A stretch of DNA of 64,000 bases. Source: Granulicella sp. S190 (GTDB taxonomy: Bacteria; Acidobacteriota; Terriglobia; Terriglobales; Acidobacteriaceae). The position numbers and the translations under genes are program-made. Below are positions 33,313 to 42,116 of this stretch, piece by piece; the first letter of the stretch is position 1; every line of letters begins with the position of its first letter. The DNA is taken from positions 370,877 through 434,876 of the forward strand of contig NZ_LMUD01000002.1 of NCBI RefSeq assembly GCF_009766095.1. The letters run 5' to 3'. The notes below the pieces were generated by a model. That model saw nothing but the letters and a program-made list of their open reading frames with translations. It was not told the origin of the DNA and made no database searches.

Positions 33313-34101
33313 TCATATGAACAGATCAGGATTCCTGAGGTGTGCCAATATGCCATTCAGCTCCGGAGCTACGTCTGTCGCAAGCTGATGTCGATCCGGA
33401 TAGTCGCCGTTATTCTGGAATCGGAATGGTATTGGCGGATCGGCGAACAATCCATTAAGCCGTTCCTTCAGGGCCTTTTTCGCGAGTTCGACTCGCGCAT
33501 GCGTCATGCGAACCGAGTCGTAAACAGCGAAGGTGGGAACGACTTCCATCCCAGAAAAGAATAATGTTCCGTGAGTGATAGGAAAGAGCATCTGCTCCAG
33601 CGAACCATTGATGCCCCGCCCGCCATAGTCTTCTATGGGGCCGCCTACCGTCACGGAGAGCAACGCTCGCTTACCCGCAAAGCCTCCTTCTCCGTAGCGG
33701 TATTGATTGCCCGCTCCTTTGTAACCGTATGCTAAGCCAAAAGCGAAAACGCGATCCACCCAGCCTTTCAGAATTGCCGGAAAGCTAAACCACCACAACG
33801 GAAATTGGAAGATGACCGCGTCAGCCTGGCTCAATTTCGCCTGCTCTTCCTGAACGTCAGCCGTTTGCGTGGCATTTGCATACGCGAAACCTGATTCTCG
33901 AATGAAGGCGAGCCTTTCCTCGCTCTCTCGTTTTAGAAAGTCGTCAGCGTCGAAGACCGCCTTCCAGTTCAACCCATAAAGGTCGCTCTCGATAACGCGA
34001 TGTCCGGACTCCGCCAGATGGGTCTTCGACACTTCGACGAACGTGCGTGTCAGCGATGTGGGTTCTGGATGAGCATGTACTAGTAATACGGTCTTCTGCA
34101 T
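33313..34101 (-). CDS. NAD(P)H:quinone oxidoreductase, flavodoxin fold
   Basis: This 262-residue protein is of the NQO1/MdaB/KefF flavoprotein family that reduces quinones with two electrons. VLLVHAHPEPTSLTRTF is the FMN phosphate loop, FQFPLWWFSFPAILKGWVDRVF (cited by its parts FQFPLWWFSFP and GWVDRVF) and SVTVGGPIEDYGG are family hallmarks. It is divergent from an HxlR regulator across 136 bp, the usual arrangement for regulator and quinone reductase in stress response. Substrate and inducer are unknown. Confidence 0.9.
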   Translation of the reverse strand: MQKTVLLVHAHPEPTSLTRTFVEVSKTHLAESGHRVIESDLYGLNWKAVFDADDFLKRESEERLAFIRESGFAYANATQTADVQEEQAKLSQADAVIFQFPLWWFSFPAILKGWVDRVFAFGLAYGYKGAGNQYRYGEGGFAGKRALLSVTVGGPIEDYGGRGINGSLEQMLFPITHGTLFFSGMEVVPTFAVYDSVRMTHARVELAKKALKERLNGLFADPPIPFRFQNNGDYPDRHQLATDVAPELNGILAHLRNPDLFI

Positions 34102-34237
34102 TCGGCCTCCTCTAGATGGTGATTCTGAATTCTATGGATGTACAGATGAAGGTCGACAGCTATAAGTTGCATTAATAGTTATACTTACACAAATGTGATG
34201 TACTATCAAAAAGAATAGTGTCAGGGAGAAGAATGTC

Positions 34238-34606
34238 ATGAAGCAGCGCCGTTTCAAAGACTATGAACTGGAAACTGGATGCGGAGTGGAGGCATGTTTG
34301 GAGGTTATCGGCGGAAAGTGGAAAGGACTCATCCTCCACCACCTTATGGAACATGGAACGCTTCGCTTTAGTCAGCTTCAGAAGCTAAAGCCGGACCTAA
34401 GTCCGCGGATTCTCACTGCGCAACTTCGGGAATTGGAGCGGGACGAGGTCATCCTTCGCAAGGTCTATCCAGTCGTTCCACCGAAGGTGGAGTACTCGCT
34501 TCTGCCCGCTGGAGAATCCTTGCGAGAACTCATTCAGGCTATGCAGAACTGGGGTGATAGTTTCCTAATTCGCAGCAATGCACCTGTGCGAAAAAAGGTT
34601 CGCTGA
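34238..34606 (+). CDS. HxlR-family transcriptional regulator
   Basis: This 122-residue winged-helix protein begins with CGVEACLEVIGGKWKGLILHHL, the HxlR signature with a conserved Cys near the N-terminus (C15 or C20) that can sense electrophiles or disulfide stress in this family. LSPRILTAQLRELERDEVI is the recognition region and the wing ends VEYSLLPAGESL. GGGAG precedes the ATG. It is divergent from the quinone reductase gene and likely controls it. The intergenic region contains near-palindromic TATAAGT/ACTTACA blocks that may be its site. Confidence 0.88.
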   Translation: MKQRRFKDYELETGCGVEACLEVIGGKWKGLILHHLMEHGTLRFSQLQKLKPDLSPRILTAQLRELERDEVILRKVYPVVPPKVEYSLLPAGESLRELIQAMQNWGDSFLIRSNAPVRKKVR

Positions 34607-34634
34607 ATTAGCTGGTGTGAGGAAGCACGCACCT

Positions 34635-34773
34635 ATGTCTTTTGAGCGCAGCAGGCAGGCAAAGGGGGATGTGCCGAAGGCCCTCCGCGAACGCCACGAC
34701 GCTGCGCCGCTGCTGGAAGAGCGAGACGAGTATTTGAACTATTTGCTTCACCGGGATACCAGCACACGGCGGG
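34635..34773 (+). pseudogene. N-terminal fragment resembling a tyrosine recombinase
   Basis: This frame gives MSFERSRQAKGDVP, LRERHDAAPLLEERDEYLNY and LLHRDTSTRRV, which resembles the N-terminal part of XerC-like or IS-borne integrases. It stops exactly where the 115-bp repeat copy 2 begins, so the element was broken at that junction. The assignment is tentative. Confidence 0.35.
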
Positions 34774-34888
34774 TTGTCGTCAGTAATCGCTTGTTGACGA
34801 TAGGCGCCCTAACATTATCTATGCAATTGTCTCTTCCCGAACAAGGATGATGAAAATGAAAATGGCGAGTTGTACTGAGCAGTTCATC
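34774..34888 (+). repeat. 115-bp direct repeat carrying a promoter, copy 2
   Basis: Second copy of 32211-32325, 2563 bp downstream in the same orientation. It leads into the adenosine deaminase pseudogene, so this is probably the original location. Confidence 0.85.
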
Positions 34889-35536
34889 CGAACGGTTCCA
34901 AAAGCTGAGCTTCATGTGCATTTGCAAAGCACGCTGGAACCCAAAGTGCTGTTTCGACTGGCTGAGCGGAATCGGATGGCGTTGCGGTGGCCGTCAAAGA
35001 ACGCTCTTCGCGCTGCTTAGCAGTTCGCTAACCTTGAGAACTTCCTCGCACTGTACTTTGAAGGTTGCCGGGTCCTCGTGACCGTGCAAGACTTCTACCA
35101 TGTAACCTCTGCAAATCTTGCGAAAGCCAGCCAACAGCAGGTGCGGCGAGCGGAGCTGTTCCTCGGGCTACGGAAATTTGCTGAGAGCGGCGTGCCGCTC
35201 GAGACCATCTTGAATGGTGTGCTCGGCGCTATCGAGGATTCGCGGTTGAGCAGCACCGTGAGCGCCGCATACATTCTGAGCGTTCACCGCCACAGGCCTA
35301 TTGACGAAGCCTTGCAGCTTCTTGATTCCGTAGTTCCCAGGTCGGAGCACATCGTCGGTGTCGGCATGGGAGGCCCTGAGGTGGGCTATCCTCCGGGCAG
35401 GTTTAAGCCCTATTACCTGAAGACCAGAGCGCTGGGTTACAGAACAACCGTCCACGCTGGAGAAGAAGGACGGGGCTGGAGAAGAGATGCGGAGCTTCTT
35501 CGGCTTCGCCCCGTTGGCTGGGTCTCTTGCATCTAG
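34862..35536 (+). pseudogene. Adenosine deaminase, in-frame stop and truncated
   Basis: The frame from 34862 reads FIRTVPKAELHVHLQSTLEP, containing the zinc-binding HxH of adenosine deaminases, then LFRLAERNRMAL. A TAG at 35018-35020 interrupts it, after which the same frame continues FANLENFLALYFEG, DFYHVTSANLAKA and FRPYYLKT-like sequence to VHAGEEG, the catalytic HAGE region. The remaining third, with the metal-binding HCP and D-D motifs, is missing, and the frame ends at 35536 with unrelated residues. Loss of both continuity and C-terminus argues against function. A readthrough of the TAG would not restore an active enzyme. Confidence 0.8.
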
Positions 35537-35617
35537 CCCTTTACGATTGAAATCCCTATCATCAAGGGCGCTAACTACCGGCTATCCTTCAACGGTAAAA
35601 ACAATTGAGACGACCAA

Positions 35618-36616
35618 TCAATTACCTTGCAGCCCCGAAATGCTTGCCGACCCACGGTGCACAATCGGTGTATCCTCCCTGTGTTCGAGCGCCCACTTCG
35701 CAATTTCATCCTTACGCGCAAACCAAACGTCGTCGTGGCCCTTCGCATACGTTAAGAATCGATCAAGTACGCGAATACGATTCGGATGGCCATTGATCCG
35801 GTCGTGCATGCCTATGAGCATCAACCTGCGGCGGCCCGCGCCCTCTTCGTACAACTGGTCGAACTCGTCTTTCAGTGCCTGTTCATAGGCAAGGGGGTTG
35901 TAGCCCTCCAGTGGGAAAGACGAGATATCGTTCATGCTGAGCGTATAGGGGACGGTCACGAAGTCCTTGCCCTTGACCGGAATAATGAAGGGTTCATCGT
36001 GGCTTGGTTCATCGATGGTGTACAAGAAACCTAACTCCTGAAGTGTCTCCAGGATGTTGACCGAGTTGCGCATGTAGAAGGCGTTCCAACCAACAGCCGT
36101 CTGCCCTGTAATCCGATGAATGGCTTCTTGTGAGTCGGCGATGAAGCGTTTCTCTTCCTCGCGGGAGAGGTTGTAAGAGGACGACCATGTGCGGCCATGA
36201 GCTGCTGCTTCATGCCCGCGACGTACGACCTCCTGAGCTACATCAGGAGCATTCTCAATGGCTTTACCGACCATGAAACACGAAGCCTTGATGTTGTGTT
36301 TATCGAATAGGTTGAGTGCCCTGGGTATTCCTTCGTAATGCCCATATGCGAAGAACGCATTCGCCGGGAGGTCTGGTAGACCGTCTAGGATTGGACCGAA
36401 GGCGCTCTGGGCACCCGAGATGGGCTGCCCTCCGCCTTCGAACATGAGAGAGATGCTGACGGCCAAGCGTGCTCCGTTAGGCCAGAACGACTTTCCTTTA
36501 GGTTGACTCTGCATGTCTTCGTTTTCCTTCGTTGTTGCGGCAAGGCTGGAATTTCCGTTCATGAGGGCTAATGCTCCAGCCGCGCCGGCACCAACCGAAA
36601 ATTGTCTGCGAGTCAT
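35618..36616 (-). CDS. Polysaccharide deacetylase-family protein with Tat-type signal
   Basis: This 332-residue protein (from the ATG at 36616, MTRRQFSVGAGAAGALAL) has a twin-arginine-like export signal. The NodB-type domain contains FEGGGQ in place of the usual TFDDG, HNIKASCFMVGKAIEN, RRGHEAAAHGRTW with metal-type histidines, and LMLIGMHDRINGHP. This pattern resembles the PuuE/allantoinase branch more than chitin deacetylases. The adjacent adenosine deaminase remnant could hint at purine use, but the link is weak. Exact substrate unknown. Confidence 0.8.
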   Translation of the reverse strand: MTRRQFSVGAGAAGALALMNGNSSLAATTKENEDMQSQPKGKSFWPNGARLAVSISLMFEGGGQPISGAQSAFGPILDGLPDLPANAFFAYGHYEGIPRALNLFDKHNIKASCFMVGKAIENAPDVAQEVVRRGHEAAAHGRTWSSSYNLSREEEKRFIADSQEAIHRITGQTAVGWNAFYMRNSVNILETLQELGFLYTIDEPSHDEPFIIPVKGKDFVTVPYTLSMNDISSFPLEGYNPLAYEQALKDEFDQLYEEGAGRRRLMLIGMHDRINGHPNRIRVLDRFLTYAKGHDDVWFARKDEIAKWALEHREDTPIVHRGSASISGLQGN

Positions 36617-36730
36617 CTCCACGGTGCTTTCCTTCCGCGTTCTAAATACTGATTGCATGTAATTAGTAAAGAGTGGCAACTCGTGCCTCTCTTTACCTAT
36701 TGACGGGTGACACCTTCGCTTCCGCTGGGA

Positions 36731-37483
36731 TCAAACTCCCGTCTTGCCACCATCTACGACATAATCGGCTCCAGCTACGAAACTGCTTTCATCACTCGCA
36801 AGAAAAAGAATGACGTTCGCTGACTCGTCTGCGGTACCCATACGCTTGAGTGGGACAGATGAGGCTAATAGTTTTCTGAGTTCGGCATCCCGCGTCGGAT
36901 CGCGATCCACCAGACCGGAGATCGCCGGAGTGTCCGTGGGACCTGGACTAACAACATTGACCCTGATGTTGCGATCAGATAGTTCAGCAGTCCACGTTCG
37001 CGCCAGCGAGCGCACGGCTGCCTTCGTTGCCGCGTAGATGCCAAAATTTGCGACCCCTTCGATGGATATTTGCGACCCGACAAGCACTACGGACGAGCCG
37101 GAATGCAAAGAAGGAAGAGCTCCCTGAACCGTGAAGATCAGCCCTTTCACGTTCGCATCAAACGTCCGGGAGTAATGATCTTCGGTGTACTCTCCTAGCG
37201 CGCTGAACTCCCCACCACCGGCATTGGCCACAACAATATCGAGCTGCTGGTGCTGTTCAGCAATAACGTCGTACATGCGGGAAATATCACCCAGGTTCGA
37301 CACATCGACTTTGATACTTTGCGACTGCTCGCCCAGAAGTTTGCTGGCCTCTGCGAGTGTGGCCTCTTTTCGCCCAGTTATGTAGACAAAAGCTCCTTCT
37401 TTGATAAACAACTTTGCCGTTGCCAACCCGATCCCGCTATTGCCTCCAGTGATCAACGCTACCTTGCCACTCAGTCTGCTCAT
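36731..37483 (-). CDS. SDR family oxidoreductase
   Basis: A 250-residue classical SDR from the ATG at 37483. GGNSGIG is the cofactor motif, NAGGG replaces NNAG's second half, and VLVGSQISIEGVANFGIYAATKAA contains the catalytic Ser, Tyr and Lys (YAATK). The C-terminal DYVVDGGKTGV is typical. It is divergent from a TetR regulator 241 bp away, which probably controls it. Substrate unknown. Confidence 0.87.
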   Translation of the reverse strand: MSRLSGKVALITGGNSGIGLATAKLFIKEGAFVYITGRKEATLAEASKLLGEQSQSIKVDVSNLGDISRMYDVIAEQHQQLDIVVANAGGGEFSALGEYTEDHYSRTFDANVKGLIFTVQGALPSLHSGSSVVLVGSQISIEGVANFGIYAATKAAVRSLARTWTAELSDRNIRVNVVSPGPTDTPAISGLVDRDPTRDAELRKLLASSVPLKRMGTADESANVILFLASDESSFVAGADYVVDGGKTGV

Positions 37484-37724
37484 TCGACTCTCCATAGATA
37501 TTTAGTGTTTGCTGCGGTTGCGGTTGTAAAGATCGCCGATATTGCCCACCAGGCTGGCATACACAATATCCGGCTATTCGCGCGTCATAGCTGCCCTCAA
37601 TAGCTCACGCGGGCGGGAGCAACTCGCGATCCATTCTCGAATAAGCATTACAGAAAGATCGCGTACGATCATTACAGATGTCGGCGACTCTGCATCGGAT
37701 TCAAGAATCTTGCGTCTAAAGAAT

Positions 37725-38342
37725 ATGAAGACCTCGAACAAGCTCGGAAGACCTGCTGCCTTCGACAAAGACGCCGCGCTCGATGTCGCGATGCGTCTGT
37801 TCTGGAAACAGGGTTACGAAGGCACGTCCATGGCGGATCTCTCGCACGCGATGGGCATTCACCCGTCCAGTATCTATGCAGCGTTCGGCGATAAGCAGGC
37901 ACTTTTCGCGCTTGCGGCGAAACGCTATATCGAAGTACCGGGACAGTACATGGTGCGGGCGCTTGCAGAGCCGACATTTGAAACATTCATACGGGCTGCG
38001 TTTTACAACACGGTGGAGTTCCTGGGTGGCAAGGAATACCCGGCTAGCTGCTTTACATTGACTGGGTCATTGTCCTGCGGTGTAGACACGGAACCTGCCA
38101 AGGCTCTGATGCTCGATATACGGCTTCGGAATGAAGCCGTGCTCAAGGCCCGTCTTCTCAAGGCCAGAAGAGCCGGAGAGTTCTCCAAAGAAGAGAACAT
38201 CGACGATTACACCCGCTATCTTTCGTCGCTACTCAGTGGTTTGGCAGTTCAAGCCGCGAACGGCTCCACGAAAGCCCAGCTCAAGCGAACCGCTGAACTG
38301 GCTTTGAGGCATCTGGGAATCGGCTTGCTAAGCGAGGGTTAG
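37725..38342 (+). CDS. TetR-family transcriptional regulator
   Basis: The 205-residue product from the ATG at 37725 has KLGRPAAFDKDAALDVAMRLFW before the helix-turn-helix GYEGTSMADLSHAMGIHPSSIYAAFGDK (cited by parts GTSMADLSHAMGI and SSIYAAFGDK). This form, with GRP-xFD start, is typical of TetR members paired with oxidoreductases. The upstream frame to 37542 is not supported by similarity. A GATCG-CGTA-CGATC inverted repeat near 37657-37670 is a possible operator for this gene and the SDR. Confidence 0.88.
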   Translation: MKTSNKLGRPAAFDKDAALDVAMRLFWKQGYEGTSMADLSHAMGIHPSSIYAAFGDKQALFALAAKRYIEVPGQYMVRALAEPTFETFIRAAFYNTVEFLGGKEYPASCFTLTGSLSCGVDTEPAKALMLDIRLRNEAVLKARLLKARRAGEFSKEENIDDYTRYLSSLLSGLAVQAANGSTKAQLKRTAELALRHLGIGLLSEG

Positions 38343-38378
38343 TCCCGAGGCACACCAGGATGTGATCGGACGATAAGA

Positions 38379-38453
38379 ATGCTCAACCTGCCACGGGTGT
38401 TGATTCTGGCAGTCAGTCTTTGCCTTCTTGCGAGTTGGGGTTTGAAGTGCTGA
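38379..38453 (+). pseudogene. Truncated start of an exported protein
   Basis: The 24-codon frame reads MLNLPRVLILAVSLCLLAS and stops after WGLKC. It looks like a signal peptide or lipoprotein leader cut off at the edge of the plasmid-like segment that follows. Weak evidence because of length. Confidence 0.3.
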
Positions 38454-38681
38454 TCCGCGGCGGCCCGACGAACCTGTTCCGCTTAAGGGCGGCGATCAGT
38501 CCTCATAAACGGATTTCACGTCAGATAGGCACCGCAGGCATTCAAGGGCAAAGTGCAGAAGGGGGAACGTCTTCTGCCGCGCAGCCGGCGGGCGGAAGGC
38601 CGGAAGGAAGATGGAAGTGGGTGCAGGGAGAAACCGTCGAGGTGTCTCCCTGCCGCCGTTTTGTGGCGGATACAACGCAAG

Positions 38682-38705
38682 CAAAGGGCGGCAGGTTCGC
38701 CGCCC
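38682..38705 (-). terminator. Terminator after the parB remnant
   Basis: On the - strand GGGCGGC, six-base loop GAACCT, GCCGCCC, then TTTGCTTG, 16 bp past the parB stop. The rest of 38454-38681 has no feature I can support. Confidence 0.7.
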
Positions 38706-38720
38706 GTCTGCCTGTCGCAA

Positions 38721-39980
38721 CTAAGCAGCTTTCTTCGCGACCTTGGCCGCTGGTTGCGCTGCCTTCTTCGCCTTGTCCTTCACTGCGAACTCCTGCTTCA
38801 CCTTTGCGGCGATGGCTTCGGTGTCTACCTTGTAGGCGGTGGCAGCTTCCTTGAGGATCGCAGCGGGATTCCCCCGCAAGGACGCCAAGAGGATGCTAGC
38901 TTCCACCATCAGACGGGAGAGCGTGCCTTCATCGGCTCGACGAACAAAGGCAGTCAGAGCCTTGCCGATGCCTCCATCATCCCGCTTCTGGCGGATGCCG
39001 TGCTGCCTTGCCAGCATCTCGACGCGGTTCTCATCCATGACGCTTACCAGCTTTTCGAGAATGAATAGCAGGTCACGCTTGAGCAACCGAACCGGAACGG
39101 CAGCGCTCACAGCGGCAAGGACACGGAGGCCGGTCGTGTTGGCGACGGCTTGTTCCTTGCGCTGCTTCTCCTGCTCGGCCTTCCATTTCTCATCGTTGCG
39201 GCTGGTTGACTGCTTCGGATGATGGACGGGGCAGGACGGATTGGCACACACCTTGTGGATGGTGCCAACGTCTGCGCCTTCGGTGATGATGGCCTCGGTG
39301 GTGAACTTGCACACCTTGAACTCGGGCCGCTTCGCGTCGTCTTTCGACTTCGGCTTGTCATCCCGAATCGCGGTATACCTGTTCCTTGGCAATACAGGGC
39401 TTCCATCTTTCTGTGCGCCATAGGCCGCGCTGATCTGCACCAGTTCCGGCTTCGCCGCAACGGTCTGCGCGATGTGCGCTGAGACTTTGGCCGCGTAGCA
39501 ATTGGGATCGGTGCATCGGTCGCCCTGCCTTCCGAGGTCATCGCCGAACAGCAGCTTGTTGTGTCCTGTCCTCTTGGGGCAGTCGGCACAACTGCCAGCG
39601 GTCGGGACAAGCTGCGCATCGCGCTTGTTGAACGGCGCATCTTTCAGGACTAACAGGATATTGCTGTCAATCCAGAATTGCAGGTTGCGGACGGGCAGCA
39701 GGATACGAGCGGGTTTCGATCCGCCGTTGTAGACCTCCTTGAAGCAAGCTTGAAGCGCGGCTTCCTGCTGATCGGCGGGCAGCTTCGCCAATAGGAGTGC
39801 ATGGCCGACGCCAATCTCATCGGCGTAGAACGCATCGACTGCTGCGGGTACGAGGTCGCTCAATCTCAACCTCGAAGCCACGAAGACGGGAGATTTGCCC
39901 ACCTTCGCCGCGATCTGCTCGATGCTGTACTTGGGGTCTTCCAAGTCCAGCAAGGCGCGGAACCCCTGCGCCTCTTCCAT
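38721..39980 (-). pseudogene. ParB-like partition protein lacking its N-terminal domain
   Basis: The frame encodes 419 residues beginning MEEAQGFRALLDLEDPKY, which in intact ParB proteins is the middle of the chain. Residues about 18-60 are the helix-turn-helix (YSIEQIAAKVGKSPVFVASRL). Downstream are a Cys-rich segment (SCADCPKRTGH, then CTDPNCY) and a Lys/Ala-rich tail. The N-terminal ParB/Srx CTP-binding domain is gone. In-frame codons just upstream give LVRSEIHP, which extends homology a few residues before the sequence switches to trbC. The reading frame is long and intact, so a shortened protein could be made. Confidence 0.8.
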
Positions 39981-40002
39981 CGGGTGGATTTCGGACCTGA
40001 CA

Positions 40003-40332
40003 AGGTCCTATCCATCCGGCTCCCCAACCGAGCACTCCGGCACCAAACAGCGCGCCGAAGAGTCCTGGGATCGCGTCCTGAAAGCGACCCGACATCATGC
40101 GGATTCCCGCGAAAATGAGACCGCCGAAGCAGATGACGGCGCCAGCATAAATCGCGAAAGTTTTGAACGTGCCCATTAAAGTTTGAGCGCCAGAGAAGTC
40201 CATCGTTCCCTGTGCGTGAGCAACACCTGCGAAGGCGAACGCGACAAGCGTTGGCCCCATCACACGCGCTGCGTGGAGTAGTTTTCGATGAAGATTGTGT
40301 GTTCGGAAGCATGAACGAAGTGGCATTGGCAT
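40003..40332 (-). pseudogene. TrbC/VirB2-like conjugal pilin, 3' end lost
   Basis: The frame encodes MPMPLRSCFRTHNL, a signal-like helix (VMGPTLVAFAFAGVAHAQG) and a second hydrophobic part AIYAGAVICFGGLIFAGIRMM, then FGALFGAGVLGWGAGWIG. This is the layout of TrbC pilin subunits of conjugative systems. At about 40003 the frame runs into the parB sequence, in another frame, so the end is lost. It marks a deletion between two genes of a conjugative or plasmid-derived element. Confidence 0.75.
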
Positions 40333-40371
40333 TCTCCTGATGGCGTATTCGCTTCGCCATGAGTGAAACCT

Positions 40372-40435
40372 AAAGCCGCTTCGTTTCCTCGTCCAACAGT
40401 TCCTATCTATTTCGCCACACATTTTGTCTATGGCT
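40372..40435 (-). repeat. Inverted repeat flanking the LysR gene, left arm
   Basis: Read on the - strand it begins AGCCATAGACAAAATG, then TGTGGCGAAAT and GTTGGAC, and ends near GCGGCTTT. The right arm at 41565-41627 has the same blocks in the same order on the + strand. In both, a gene of the mobile element follows downstream (trbC here, the excisionase-like gene there). Confidence 0.65.
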
Positions 40436-40447
40436 ACGGTCACGGGC

Positions 40448-41398
40448 TCAACCGAGCAACTCTAGTTGCTCGGGATGTCGCGTCTTCGACGGACGCTTGC
40501 TTCTCCTCGAAGCTGACCAGGTCTGCTGAAAGAATCGTTCGATGAATGGGAGCGCAACATGATCCATGTGGCTCGCATGAACAAAGGCGGTATCTGCCGT
40601 CCAATTGACACCCGCAATCGGTCGCGTAATTAAGCCAGGATCAAGAGGCGTTAGCTGGTCGATCAGCGCAAGACCGTAGCGCTCTTTAACCATCCATTGA
40701 ATCTCTGAGGGAGTGCGAGCGGCGCAGGCTAAATGAATCGGGATGCCTACTTCCTTGAACATTTCTACCAGTCGTGTATGTGCCGAGGGATGCAGCTCTG
40801 GGTCGCGGAATATTGTGATGCGTTCCGCTACTTCATGAATGTCGAGTTGCGCGCGATCAGCGAGTACATCATCGGACCGCATGCAAACCACTAAGGGAGA
40901 CTGAGCGATCTGCTGGACGTTGTAGAGAGTCGCATCCACTGGCAGGGGAATAATCGCACAGTCGAGCGCCCTGGCATCGAGTCGTTGCAGGCACAGCAGA
41001 GGATCGCCGCTCCACAGTTGAATGGCGCATCCGGGGAACATCCCTTCATAGTTCTCTCGAAATCTTTCAAGGAGCTTCGCATTGATGAAAGAGGAGAAGC
41101 CGAGGCGCAACGGTGGCACCTCATTGCGCTGGACAGCGAGGGCCATTGCCAGAGTTTGGTCCCACTCTTTCAGCGTGTTCTCTGCGAAGCTCGCAACGAT
41201 GCGGCCCGCCGAGGTGAGCTTGAGACCATTCTGCAAACGGGCGAACAGCAGAAGCTCAACGGTGTCTTCGAACTTTCCTATTTGAGAGCTGAGTGACGAC
41301 TGTGCAACGAAGACTTGCTCGGCGGCGCGGGTAAAGTTCAGCGTCTCTGCGGCCGCCTTGATGTATCGGAGGAGACGGAATGTAAGGGAATCTGACAT
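40448..41398 (-). CDS. LysR-family transcriptional regulator
   Basis: This 316-residue protein starts at the ATG at 41398 (MSDSLTFRLLRYIKAAAET). The winged helix NFTRAAEQVFVAQSSLSSQIGKFED (cited as FTRAAEQVFVAQSSLSSQI) is clear, followed by a periplasmic-binding-like effector domain from about residue 90. LysR regulators usually control a divergent operon; here the adjacent divergent gene is an excisionase-like protein, so the natural target is not evident. The gene sits between two inverted-repeat arms and may have been inserted as a unit. Confidence 0.88.
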   Translation of the reverse strand: MSDSLTFRLLRYIKAAAETLNFTRAAEQVFVAQSSLSSQIGKFEDTVELLLFARLQNGLKLTSAGRIVASFAENTLKEWDQTLAMALAVQRNEVPPLRLGFSSFINAKLLERFRENYEGMFPGCAIQLWSGDPLLCLQRLDARALDCAIIPLPVDATLYNVQQIAQSPLVVCMRSDDVLADRAQLDIHEVAERITIFRDPELHPSAHTRLVEMFKEVGIPIHLACAARTPSEIQWMVKERYGLALIDQLTPLDPGLITRPIAGVNWTADTAFVHASHMDHVALPFIERFFQQTWSASRRSKRPSKTRHPEQLELLG

Positions 41399-41564
41399 CG
41401 GCCTTGGTACTCCACTTGGCTTTCGTCGATCCCACAGGCCCAAGCATCGGCTGTGGAAAACCTGCGCTTAAATCCATTGTTGGTAACAAATCGCAAATGT
41501 CAATTAGGCTCCGCGCGGTGACCGGACTCCTCCAGATAACCGTCCGCAGATTCAGCTTCGCTGG

Positions 41565-41627
41565 AGCCATAGACAAAAACTGTGGCGAAATCGGAAAAAA
41601 GTGTTGGACTGAAACTCGCTCCGGCTT
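41565..41627 (+). repeat. Inverted repeat flanking the LysR gene, right arm
   Basis: Begins AGCCATAGACAAAAAC, then TGTGGCGAAAT, GTTGGAC and CCGGCTT. It matches the reverse strand of 40372-40435 at roughly three of four positions. It ends 36 bp before the ATG of the excisionase-like gene and may include that gene's promoter. Confidence 0.65.
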
Positions 41628-41662
41628 CACGCTCAACTCTGAATCGTTCGCGTGAGGTGCTT

Positions 41663-41983
41663 ATGAATAGCTCGTCCGAAACCGTTCTTACCGCCAATCA
41701 TTCTGCAGCGGGTGTAAGGAATGAGTCCATCGAAACGCAGATTGGCCGTGGCCTACGCAAGCCGCCGCGGAGCGTCGCGGAATTCGAACCTCTGCTCACA
41801 GCCGATGAGGTAGCCAAGCGCCTCAACGTCAGCACGGATTGGGTGTGGGATCATTCCTCTCGTCGCAAGCCGCTTCTGCCTGTCATACGGATGGGAGACG
41901 GCACGTTGCGCTATCGGCCCAGCGGGATTGAGGCGTTCGTGGATGAACAGGAACGCAGATCGGCATTGCGTCACAGAGCATAG
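41663..41983 (+). CDS. Excisionase-like helix-turn-helix protein
   Basis: This 106-residue protein has a MerR-like HTH_17 domain in residues about 43-100: LLTADEVAKRLNVSTDWVWDH, then VIRMGDGTLRYRPSGIEAFVDEQ (cited by its parts IRMGDGTLRYRPSG and FVDEQ). Such domains occur in excisionases and small element-borne regulators. It precedes the integrase gene by 133 bp on the same strand. A GAGGTG ribosome site precedes the ATG at 41663. It probably directs excision or represses element genes. Confidence 0.78.
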   Translation: MNSSSETVLTANHSAAGVRNESIETQIGRGLRKPPRSVAEFEPLLTADEVAKRLNVSTDWVWDHSSRRKPLLPVIRMGDGTLRYRPSGIEAFVDEQERRSALRHRA

Positions 41984-42116
41984 CTACACGCTTCCACAAG
42001 CACTCCCCGCAGCGATCCCCAAGTTGTCAGGGGTAGTTAATCTTGTCGAATATCCGCGTAAACAAAGGATAAAATGGGCCTAGCCCGTTATTCCGCCCAC
42101 AGAAATTGAGGAATAC

